A stretch of 64,000 bases of DNA from assembly GCA_017590115.1 (NCBI GenBank), contig JAGGNK010008448.1, positions 1,302,001-1,366,000 on the forward strand, read 5' to 3'. The position numbers and the translations under genes are program-made. Source of the DNA: Montifringilla adamsi. Taxonomy: Eukaryota > Chordata > Aves > Passeriformes > Passeridae. Position 1 is the first letter of the stretch; each line of letters opens with the position of its first letter. Shown in pieces: positions 10,824 to 22,800 of this stretch. The notes under the pieces are model-generated. The model saw only the letters and a program-made list of their open reading frames with translations, was not told where the DNA came from and made no database searches.

Positions 10824-13800
10824 GTAAGTGTCCCCCCGAGCGGGGCAGCGGGCGGGCGGCGGTGACAGCGCCGGCAGGGACTGCGGGGCCGGGCGGGGAC
10901 GAGCAGTGCGGCGCCGCCGGGCGAGGAGCGCTGCCCGGTCGCTGCTCGCCACCGGCCGTGGCAAACTTGTTACCAACATTTCAGTCAATTCGTTAGGCGA
11001 TGTTTTAAGTGGAAAAAACTCACCTTCAAGCTCAGGCACTTTTGAAGGGTGCTCAGTGAAGGGCGTGTTGTGCAAATGGAACGGAAGGAAAGGGGCATGG
11101 ATGCAGGTGGCTGTCGGATCGTGAGCTGTAGGTGGGGGGACCCAGGCACAGCTGGCTCCGGTCCGCAGGCACCCACAGCGGCGGAGCCGCGGGTGGAGAG
11201 TCCCCGCTCTGCCAGCGCGGGGAGCTGCGGGACGTGCCCGGGCTGAACCCGGCTCGGTGGGAGCCGACCTGCGCTGCACCTCAGCGGATCCTACCAGCGA
11301 GCTGGGAAAGCAACATTAAAGCAAATACCTGTGGGGGAGGAGTTTGAAGCGCTATGACAGTGACCCAGGAGAAGCTAGAGGAATAGTCTAAGCCTGGCGT
11401 CCGTGTGCAGCACTTACTGGAAGCAGTAGGGCAGGGCCTTCCCTTTTGCCTGAACCATGCCTGTGCAGACAGTGAGTCCCTGCAGCTTCTGAGAGCTTCG
11501 GTCTCGTGTCTCGCTCTCATCAGTAAAGTTACCTTGACAAAGATCCGCTTTGAACGGCTGCCGTCAACAGGAGAAGTAAGGGAGCGTGTCAGCGGCCAGC
11601 ACAGGCTCTCCGCTGGTGCAGGTGCGTTGCTGCAGCGGCTGGGAGCTCCAGGGCAGGAGTCCTGGGCAGGTCCGGGGGCGTGTGGCTGCCCTGGCTCGGC
11701 CTGCGCCCCGGTAGAGCTGCCCCAGGCAGCCCCGCTCCCCGAGCCCCGGGATGCCGGGGGGATGAGGCGGGTGGCAGCGAGCCCCGTGTACAGCACACAC
11801 ACCTGGAAGTGTGGGTGCAGAGCACAGTGCCCCCCAGCCCCAGTCCTCCCGTTCCCTCCAGAGACACTGACCTCCGAAGTCTCTTCTTTATTGCTAACAA
11901 ACGCAGTTCGTTTTGCGGTTTGTCAGGTTAAAATCAAGCCTTAATGTATAAACCACTCAAATTGCGATCTGATCAACTGCATAACAGGTGGTAAGATATT
12001 TAAAGTATTTCACAGAGCTCTATCCATGCCCCTGCACAAATCATCAAAGCATAATTAAATACAAAGAAGGATTCTCATCTGCCAACAGAAGTGTGTATTA
12101 TCTGTTCCTGTACAGGAGCAGCCAACTAGTGACAGAAATGTCAGTGTAGCTCAGTTTGTTAGAACTATTCAGAATATATATCTCAAGATTAAAAATACTT
12201 TCATTTATAACACTGCTTCAGAGAAGATATAATTTCTGTTGTTATTTTCCAATTGTTTCAAATTTCAGTATACCTTAGAAAGACTGTAGCATTCCTACAT
12301 AATTTCTATTTTAAAAAAGGTTTTTGTTTTAATTAGCATGTTGTTTCACTACTTATAAAATAGTAAACTTGGTCAGAGTTTGACATATTATTTGGTTAAA
12401 CCAGAACATGAAAACAGTTTGTTGAATGAGACCTCAGTTTTGCAAGGAACTCTACGCTGCACACAAGTAAAAGAAGATTTAGGGGTAGTTGTGCAAAAAT
12501 AACAATGGTCTACGAAGTTAGAAAACATCTGAGTTCTTCATGTAGAAAAAGCTACAAAACTACGTACCACTGAGAGACACACTTGTATCAGTTTAGAGAC
12601 AAATTTTAGGAGAAAACACTCTGGAATGTTTTCTCTAAAGAGAAGGGCTCCAATAATCCCTTTTTGCCAATGACAGAAATTAACACTAGTGGGTGAAAGT
12701 GAAAATAAACCCTGATTATTAACAAAGCAAGATACCCACAAGGCACGGGAGAGAAAAAAATAAATTGAACCTTATACCCCAAGCCCCCAACCCAGCCCGA
12801 TGGCCAGGAGGCAAGGATGGTGGCTGCTCCCTTTGTCTCAGGGAAGGGAAGGGAAGAAAAAAAAATCCACACAGCAGCTCAGGCAAAAAGTAGGTAGGAA
12901 CCTGTTGAGCTTCTGGCCTTGGTCTGCTCCTCACAGCAGGTGAAACTGGTGGGTTTTAGTGTCCTTTTTTTGCTGGCCTGGGTCTTTCCCACCGCCCCCG
13001 TAGGCTCCCTGGACTGCAAGACGAAACAGATCAAGTGGAAAAAAAAAAAACCTAAAAGAAACCACTGAATGATTTCTGCTGAAGTCCAGGGGAAAAGGTG
13101 GGGAAAGAGAAAAAATAACCTCTTGCCTGAGCAAGCAGGGATACTAATGGAGCAAAGGCAGTGAGCTAACCATCCGAGTGGCAGCCTGAAGCGTGCCAGA
13201 GAGAGAGAGCTGAACCGAGCCCGTGCCCGGTGTTCCCAGGCTCCAGCCCAGCCTCCTGCTTCATCTTCAACCATTCCTGGCCTTGCAGCAGGCCATTAGG
13301 GAATGAAGTACCACCATAAAATCTCCTCAAGACAGCACTCCAAAGGAATAGGCCAGAGAGTGAACTGTTGAGTAAATATTTTGTAATTATAATATGACTG
13401 CAGAGCAGGCATTTTCTGGAAGTTCAGAAGACATACTTTTGAAAACGAGGCTCCTACATTACTGCATTGACCTTTTTTCCTCATATCATGGAAAACTAAT
13501 GCACACATTTACATGTACATGCATAAACAGCCATAAAATGACATGACCCAAGATTCAAGTGAAAAGTATAAGGGCCCCAATTCTGGAAACATGTCTGTAC
13601 ATGTTTCCACTGTAACCACCTTTATCTTTGCAGTAACTCACTGAACAAAGAGAAAATCATAAGAAAACCATTTTGTGTTACAAAAGGAAAAGGGTGAGAG
13701 TTGCTAGATTTCTATCTGTCAAGCTCTAATTCATGCTTAGCTTCAACAAAGTGAGGTGAGAGCTGTTAATATCTCTCCCAGCTCTCCAAATAGTGTAGTA

Positions 13801-16800
13801 TTTACTAGGTGCTCAGTAGTACAGTACGTCTAAAAAGCAAAACCCAACAAAATAACCAATCATACAACCTCCAGCCCCAGCATGTTGTTTCAGTTTGCAT
13901 GTGAGTCAGCTGAGATACGAAAGGGTAGTGGATTGAATTTGGACAGTGAGTGTTTTAAGGTGCTGAACAGTCTGAGGCTATTTGCTCTCAGGCACTAAAC
14001 ACACGCCTTTCCCTTGGAATTGAAGAAGCTCGGGGTGCTTCTAGATGTGGGGAAATACCAACTCCCATGGATCCATTTTTTAAAGCCCAACATTTTTGTT
14101 CTTTTCATGAAAAGATTTTAGAATGTGAAATACTATTTTTAGAGGTCATTTTGGTACCAAATGAGATTCAGCCTTGGCAGGAGAAAAAAAAGACTTGGAG
14201 GAAAAATGATACTCGAGATTTTGGAAGAAGAAATTTCTTGTCATAGTGAAAGAATTGGAGTAGAGAATCCTCTTAAGATCACTCCTTGAGTGAAATTATT
14301 CTTTGAAAAGGCCAGCCTGACAGAGTCAATACAAGGGAGATTAATTACAGAGAAAAGCATACTAAAATGAAGCTAGTTCTAGCAACTTAACTTCCACGAG
14401 GGAAAAAAAAAAAAAAAAAAAAAAGCAAGAAAAATCCCTCCTCCTTTTTTAACACTTAGAAAGCCCCTGATGAGCTCATGCACCTTGATCCATATAACAA
14501 ATGTGGAGTGGAAAAAGAAAGCCACATACTGTGGCCATCAGTCTTCTCATCCATCAGCATTTATAGATTAGAAATAGGAGAAGTGGCTTGCTAAATATAA
14601 AATGTATTATAAAGAAAACAGGAGAAAACAGAGACTTTTTTTCCCTCAGGGTCCGCATTGTAAAGTTTTAAAAAGTCCTGTATGCAAATTACATGTTCAC
14701 ACACTTCCAAAGCTGAGATTACATACCTATAAGCTGTGTCTTGCAGAAGGTTTTCTCTTGAAATGTCACGATTGAGATTGAGATGTCATGAAGAATACTT
14801 TGACAAAGGAAGAACTGGAGGCCTGAGAATGCCAAAATGACACGAGTATTCAAAGAAATGAAAGTTCTTGTCACGGTGCCCTAGAAATGCAGATGAAAAC
14901 AGGTTTCATAAAAGTGTCCTTAGCAAATACCTGTTGGTGAAAGCATTTTGGAGGATCCTGTTGGAATGAAGGAGAAGGAGCAGGCAGAAAACTCTTTTCA
15001 TTGTCTGGGCAATGCAAATGCAGCAAAACCAGAAAATTTGGGCTCATATGATAATTTTTATGGGCTCTGCTAAGGGTAGATGTCCCCAGCTGATTGATCT
15101 TATTCCCATTGACTGCTTAGTGCAGTCTTCAGTGTAGATACCAAAACTACTCTTTTTAGGTTGAGAAAATTAAGACTGTCTCTGTGAGTCATTCGAGGCT
15201 GAAAACATACAACCACTGCTTGAGTGTACATGTCATAAAAAAGCACCTATCATCCCTGCCTGTATAAAAGCCCCTAAACTGCTTCCCTTCTGATATTAGT
15301 GTTTACTGCCCAGGGACAACAGAAAAAGCAACTAAGGTGTGCACAGGAAGCTAAATGACTATTAACTCTTTTCTGGGTTTTTTGTTTTTGTTTTTTTTTT
15401 TCCCCTATGAGACACACCAAAATTTATAAATAGCAAATGGATTGCTTTTAAGAGGGTGCAAATCCAGAAGGAAAAATGTTTGAAAAAAAATTAGGGCGTT
15501 GCTTTGAAAAAAAATCTTCATAGTTTTATCATTATTCCTTCCACAGGAAGGTGTTGTAAGACATCCCTGCAAGCAGAGCCAATGTAGGTGTTTGGTGCTG
15601 CTAAGTGTCAAATTCTGAGAAGTCACCCCCACTTCTTGTAAGTGTACCAGGAAGTTCATCTCCGTGAGCAGGAGCAGAGGGCATCCATCTAAAAATGTTC
15701 TTTTTCTGTAGTCCCTCATACCAGCATAGCCCATTTGTATAAAAGCATAAACAAGAGGCAGAGAGCTTTGTTGGTGTGAGGCAATACCTGTCTCTGCATA
15801 CACTAGGCTTGCAGGCATTTGGTAAAATAAGCAGGGTTTTACTGGTATTAGTAATTTAGAAATACATTTCCTTCTTCTGCTTGACTCTCTGGACATTTTC
15901 TTCATACTGCTTTAGGAAAAACCACACCAGACTGGTCATACATCCCTGACTATATTTTATTGATTGTTTTTTAATTGGACTTTCTAATTCAGTGTTTAGT
16001 GAGATAGCTCTCCCAGGCAAAGGGAAAAAAAATCACATTAATTTGACACATCCACTTGAAAGCTTCTGTGGAGACTTTAATTTTTTAATATCATTACACT
16101 GGCATTCAGAGGAGAGCACCCTGAAAGCTTTGGCAGCAAAGGAAGAGAGAGCACCAAACAGGGGAAGTGATGGGCTGAGCATCCTTACCCAGAGTTTCTC
16201 CAGTGCTAATTATGCTGTTTCAGCTGCTGGAGCTTCACCTCCAGGTGCAAAGAAAGACCTTCTTAATTTCAGTCCAGTAACTAATATTATATACATTTTA
16301 AGCAGATAGGTGCTAAGGAAATTATTTTTTTCCACCTTCTCACTTGTGAATAGACTAGAGGATGAAAAGAAGTGGCTACCTGTAGAAGGCAATGGTCTTA
16401 TGGGTTACATCAGTTATTTAGCAACAGATAACACTTCCTTTACTTGAGAGTCCAGTTTGATATCCAAAATGTTTTTTCAGTAATTTAACATAAAGAGTTT
16501 TCTGCATCTAACTGAAATTATGGTCAGCATCCATAGCTCCATTATATAGACATCTCATATTTAGTGCATGCAGAGTAAATAGAGAGTTCCCCAGAAAATG
16601 TTGCTGAGAAGAAGGCAAACTACACCAGATTTATCCTTATCATTCTTCCTCCTTCTTCCAAAATAATAAAAAAAAACATGGTTTGGCCTCTGGGCCACAG
16701 GGCTTTATTATCATTATGAGAAGAGGCAGGACAGGGGCCACTAGTAGACCTCTACTGCCTAATGACAGAAATAAACAAAAAACTCCCAGCAGTATGCAAT

Positions 16801-19800
16801 TTAACTTGACAGTGCAAAAATTTCAAAGAAATGGATTTGTTGTAAATTAATTTGAAAGGAGAGTGTCTGTAGTGGTAGGGTTGTGGCTTTAATATGGACC
16901 CTCATTGTCTATTAAATCTAAAGTAATAAACAGTTTTAACAAAGGAGTGAATATTAATATGTTTAGTTATAGAGTAACACTATTAATGTGACTCTTCTAG
17001 TACTAAAACACACAGTTTTAGTGCACAGTCCTAAATAGTTTTTTGTCTAATTTTCTGTTCTCTCCTAGGTGGCTCTTTTAATTATTGAAACACAGTGCAA
17101 AAATGATACTGAAGCTCTAATAATGTCTAATAGTAGGATCATTTCCAGGAGGGAAATTAACTGCAAGGAGGATGAATACAATTTAGATACTCAATGTTGC
17201 AAGAAATGCAGAAGTGGTGAGTATGATTGTAAGACTGTGTTGAGAAGTCATGAACAGGGGACACGACAGCATGCACAATGGCTTTGTGCTGGGATACTGA
17301 AGTGGCACGAGGTGGTTTCTTGGATGCAGTGCTTCATTCCAGCAGTATCTTTGTTTTCTTACAGGACATAAGCCACTTCAAAGATATTTCTTGAGCTCAA
17401 TGCACCAATAACTTCTCACTACAGAGTAGCTTTCTCATAACATGCTTGTTACAAAAGAGCCAAGAATTAACATACACATATTTGAAAAAGGTTGAAAAAG
17501 TGAAAACACATGATTTTGCCTACAGGATTCCATACATTTGTGGATTTTTCAATTTTTCATGTACAGTTTTGTTTGGTGTGTTCTCCTTCAGTATTAAATT
17601 GGAGGAAGGGTGGGGATAATCAAATGCTATGTATACTACATTCCTGAAGTGCATCTACACATGCACAAAGAACATACATTCCATATTTGGAATCAAAAAG
17701 TATTAGGGATTAAAAACGAAATTCTGATGTTAGTCTTAGAGCTGTGGCTGCTCTCTAAATTGATTGTTGGTTTTCTGTCTCTACAGGTTTTGTTAAAAAT
17801 GTCTCCTGCCCAACAGATGTTATCAAACACTGTGCTCCATGTGAGAAAGGAAAGGAATTCATGAATCACCCTAATGACTTGGACAAGTGTTTGAGATGCA
17901 AATTGTGCGACAGCAGCTTTGGTATGGCTATAGAAACAGCAACTGTAGCATTGACTCTTCTTTCATACAGGATTTCTCCACAATACCTAATCGTGGTTAG
18001 CATGTAGAGTCAAAACTTTTAGTGGTAGGACATGAATGAATTTGAGAGAAAGCAGTAAGTTTATCCTCCAGCTCCCTTTCATCAAGCACAAAGTAGGAAG
18101 AAAAATAGTTGATCCATTATTTCTCCATATATCTGCCTTTGCTTAGCCAAAGTCCTTGCAAAGCATACACTGTGCAAACTGGTTAGAGTCAAGGAAGGCA
18201 AGTTCTCCCTCTTCTTCACCCTCTGTTTAAAAGAGGGGTGTAAGAAGTAGGCATTTTTTTTTTATGGCCTTTCACATAATTGATAATGTTATTTAAAACT
18301 GGTTGTTGTCTTTTGAAGGATACTCAAGGTGCAGTGTGGGATACGTGTGCCAGACTGTAAGGCAAGCCCTCCTGGGGCAGAGCCCACCTACCCCAGTGTT
18401 CTGCATTCAGCAGTGCAGGCAGGAGCTGCTATTTAGAGACAACACAAACAAACCTGTCTGCTTTCTGTGGTCTGTTCCCTGCAGTCCATCAGCATCCACA
18501 GCGGTGGGAAAGGACATTAGAAGGTCTATCCCCACCTAGTCATTTCAGTGTCTATTTATGAGTCCTTTGTTCATGAACCTGCTAGGTGACAGCAGAAATT
18601 CACTACCTATTGCATAAATACCCATCACAGATTTTTAAAAAAAATCCATTAAACTTATCACCTACCAGTTCCACCAGGTGTCCTGTAGATCTGCTCTGCT
18701 TGGATTTAGGGAATGGAAGTTCTTCATTCCTCATACCCAAAATCAAGTGTAGTGAATGGAGAGACAGTTCTCAACTCCAATATGGTTGTACTCAGATCAC
18801 CTGTTGGAATATCAATCTTAGTGCTCTCCCCTTCCTTTAGGACCTCAATATGGATAGAAAACTTTCCTCTCATTTTCTGCTCTAATGAGCATTTTTGTGT
18901 GGGTGATGAAATTGGTAAGAGCGAAACAATTCAGTGTTTTATATGTGTCACGATTATTAAAACTGAAGAGAGGAAAAGGGTAAGGGGATGGCTAGTCACA
19001 ATATTCCACAGACAGTAATGTAGTTCAAGAGAAGTCAGTAGACTGACAACAGGCAAGAAGAAAATTACCACTGAAGTTCCATATGAGCCATTCTTATGAT
19101 CATTCATATCCTGTATTTCCATGAGTTACTTCAGCACTGATTTCACAGTAGAGCTTCATCAAATATTGAAATATCAAGTAGTTTCAAATTACAGCAGGGC
19201 ACTGAACGTAGTAACTCAAAAATTAGTTCTGTTTTTATATGCCTATGAAAATAGCTTTCATAGTAGGTAGATACAGTAATTTTTAATGCAGAAGTAATTT
19301 TTTCATAGATAGAGATAGCATTATCATATAAACTGAGGATAGGAGAAAATTAATAATTTGTTTTGATTCTTAAGAATAATACTTAACATGGGTATGTTAG
19401 CCAAAAAAGAGAGAGTGGATTCCTCATCATTGGAGGTCTTCAAGAAAAGGTAAAACTTTTTGTCTGTCAGGGAGTGCAAAGAACCCACCTCCATTTTCAG
19501 GTAGGGAGATTGGCTGTGTGATCATCTGAGTTTCCTTCCGAGTTTCCTTTCTTTCCGTTACTAAATAGGAAAAAGAAGCTGGGATTTGGCTGTGCTGAAT
19601 GAGTCCTCTTCTGGCGAGGGCTGCACTGTGTGATGGGTTTCTGCGCTCTCGTCCAGCAGAGGTCTCTCTGACAGCTCCGCCAGCCCAGCTCCTTAGAAAA
19701 ACTCCTTGTGTGTATTGTAAAGCTAAGCCTCGCCAGCTCCAGCAGAGGTGGAGCTAGCAGCAAGTCTGAGGACAAGACTTTGTGGGCAGAAGCCTGCTTT

Positions 19801-22800
19801 TTCAGACTAATACACTTTAAGAAATCTGGTTTTCAGGTTTGGAGGTTGTGAAGAACTGTACCCCAGAAGAGGACACGCAGTGTGCCTGTGCAAAGAACTA
19901 TTTCTGCAGTCCTGCAGGATGTGACACTTGCATTCCATGTACCATGTAAGTTCATGCCTTCATCACCACATATGAAATTGTTAATATGTAATCACATTTT
20001 TTTCCAGCTGGTTTCGAGACAGAGGCTAAGGTAATCTATAACCTCAGGGAAAGCATACCAATTTTCCTTTGCACCTGAGCTGACTGAGTTCAGTCAGCTC
20101 AATTTGCAGCCATGAAGGCTTTCCATAGGCATGCAGAAAAAATTATACATCTACTGAGTCTGTATATGCTTTTCAAAAAGTCTAATAAAGTATCTGAGCT
20201 TTCCTGTTGTCTTTGTGTGATCTACTGTTACACTGAAAAATAATTCCATACATTTTCCCACTGCCACAAACTACCATGCCATTTTCATACCAATTGAATT
20301 CCAAACCCCAAGATCAGGGATTTGGAATATGAAACTAGCATATTTATCAGCAAAATGTGAAATACTTTGCTGATAAAACATCTTAGATGATTTTGATTTG
20401 CTCTCTCAACAGCTTAAGAGAGAAAAAAAAATCCCCTAATAATTTGTGTTCATATTTTCTGCAGATGTGAAAGCGGTGTGATTGAAAAACAATGTACTTC
20501 AGCTTCAGACACTGTATGCGGAATGAAAGGTACCATTTAAAACATAGCAAGGTCCAGCACATGCTGGATTTTGAGAAGCAATTGCAATTATCCTGTTCTA
20601 CACACTGGCCATAGTAATTCCTGACAGCTCAGGGCCTTATTCCTACTGGGCCCTCTGCTGACCTGCAGAGCATGGTTTTCCTTGATCACTGTGCAGGTGT
20701 GGGAGCTGTTACCCCTTCTTAGGGGCAGCTCACCATAGGTATGTCTTTAACATATTTGGCTTTTGTTGTCAGGAAAGAACAGGAGGGCTTTTAAAATCTG
20801 ACACAGTCTTGTTTAAAATTTGGTGTGCTGCTGTATTGCATTTCTTGACTTAACTTTCATGCAAATTTTCCAATGTTCCAACAGAACCAGAAATGCTGTG
20901 GTTGATCATTGCTTTGGTAGTTTTGGTAGTACTACTAGCAATAACTGGAGCAATAGCCTGGTGTAAGTGATTCCCTACTTATTCCTATTATACTCTGAAT
21001 GAGATATTCAGATGCTTACTCAAATATAATTTTATATTCTTAGAGTCCAAAGGAGAGATATCCTGCCCCAGATTTTAGAAGTGCTTTTTTTGTTTCAGAC
21101 AGGAGAAAACAGAGGGGTCTTATGAACATTGAGGACCCAAAAAATGGAGTTTACAGAGAGACAGTAAGTATGGTTGCTTCGATCATAAAAAACTCAGCTT
21201 TATGCAAAGAACTTTTTTTTCATTTAAATTGCACTGGGTCTCCACAAACATTTGTGTGCCTCTCTTCTGTGACGTGAATGAAGTAAATTTCACCACAAGA
21301 ACTCTTTGGGGAGAAGTAAGAGAAATCCTGTATTACTTCTTCAGGATTGTTGGAATGCTTCCTAAGTCACATGACCACAATCAAAACTTCATAAATCATC
21401 AGGCCTCCACCAACTCAGCATGTTCCTGTCCCCATGCATAATTCTAGCCATTAGGAGGTGATTCCCCAAACTTACCCAAGTCAAAAGAGGTCTGTCTGTC
21501 TGGTCTGGCTCTCTCACTCATAAAAGAGGAATCATGGAGAAAACTAAAAGAAAATCAAAGAAGTATCATGAGATGTATTTATCCTCTTATATAAGTGTGG
21601 TGTTTTACAAAGCTTGTTTCTCCTTATTTCTCTCCTTTTTTTTTTTTTTTTTTCAGGAGAATATACCACTCATAGTTGCAGGTAAGAGACAAGTAATCTA
21701 TCAAAATTCAGTAGAAAGAAAAAACAGATACAGATACAAAATTCCTAAACTAAAAAGGAAAAAAAAAAAAAAAAGAGTATTTTTGTGTAGACTTTGCCAC
21801 TGTCCACACCTGTTATTCCAGCACAAAACACTTGCTAAAGAAGTGCCAGTTCATATAATGCTCATTAAGGCACTTAGTGGCATCATGGACGTCTTGCCTC
21901 AGGAGGAATTTCTGTTGTAGAAGGAGAAGTTACTCATTGTCTACAAGTGAATTTTTGTTCTGCAGGTGGCACAGACACTAGGAAGCAGCAAACTGTGTTC
22001 TGTGACCATGGATATTTATGATTAGGGAGCAGTCCCACAGTGGGATTGAAGATTCACAAAACCCACATTGTGTTCAGGGGCAAATCCACAGGTACACAAC
22101 AGGAAAAAAGATAAGCTCAGAGGCTGTATCACAACAGAAGACCTGTCCTGTTTCATGACCTCTCCCAATGCTATTTTGAGAAAGATGGGTACGTGAGAGG
22201 TGACCACACTTCCATGACAGGGAAGGACAGAATAGGTTACAGAGGGAACTGAGACTCTCCTTTAGGTGCTAGAAAGCAATATGGCTGCAAGCCTGAATCT
22301 TTCAAATACCTAGCACCTGGCAGGAACATGTAAAAACAGACCTGCCATGTATTGTAAAAAATCACACGTAAGCCATACTGAGTCACAAATACCTGAAACT
22401 TAACCTGGTTTGGATAGGAGAAGTATCAAATCTGAGTGCAGGTGATAAAACCCAGTAGGATAAAAGAGCCATGTGCATTCATTTCCTTTCCTGCTCCTAG
22501 ATGTTGACCTGAGCAGCCACATTCCTGGTATTGTGGCAGAGATGACCCTCACAGACGTCAAGAAATTTGTTCGTCACCACCGCGTATCAGAACCTGCCAT
22601 AGACCAGAGCATTCAGGATTGTCCTGGTGACACATCTGAACAGAAGATTAGGCTGCTTCGAGTCTGGTATCAGAGTCATGGGATGAAGGGAGCCTATGGA
22701 ACCCTAATAAGCAGCCTGAGAGAGTTAAAAATGTGTGCTATAGCTGATAAAATCGAGAAAAAAATGAATGCAGCTATTTCCAGCCCTCAGGAAGGGGGAC

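Larger units (their letters stand above)
10675..10827 (+). other. Upstream ORF overlapping the FAS start codon
   Basis: An ATG at 10675 has A at -3 and G at +4, a strong context, and opens a frame that is +2 relative to FAS. Unspliced it ends at the TAA at 10825-10827. After exon 1-2 splicing it would end at a TAA in exon 2 (17079-17081). It matters only if transcription starts upstream of 10675, which cannot be seen here. Confidence 0.4.
10390..10960 (+). promoter_or_regulatory. FAS: FAS CpG-island promoter
   Basis: The block is strongly GC- and CpG-rich and spans the predicted first exon. No TATA box stands out. It contains a GC box (GGGGGCGGGCC, about 10647-10657), a four-fold GTGCC pentamer run (about 10627-10646) and a paired ETS/E2F-like site (10733-10751) just before the start codon. 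This is the arrangement of a TATA-less promoter, as in mammalian FAS. GC-rich sequence continues less densely to about 11770. Long open frames on both strands are by-products of the base composition. Confidence 0.8.
10824..17068 (+). other. FAS: FAS intron 1
   Basis: A 6.2-kb intron with GTAAGT and CTCCTAG ends. The first 900 bases are GC-rich. It contains a strong p53-response-element match at 13587-13606 and a 22-A run at 14403-14424. Pyrimidine and purine runs lie near 12840-13060. No further exon or clear transposable element was recognised in it. Confidence 0.8.

Noticed and set aside
10248..11279. 343-codon open frame on the minus strand across the FAS promoter
   Set aside because: It lies wholly in CpG-rich DNA where stops are rare, is rich in A, R, P and G, overlaps other long frames on both strands, and resembles no family.
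17217..17371. Read-through of exon 2 into intron 2, giving a 100-codon frame
   Set aside because: The GTGAGT donor is strong and the downstream peptide has no TNFR character; exon 3 continues the receptor.
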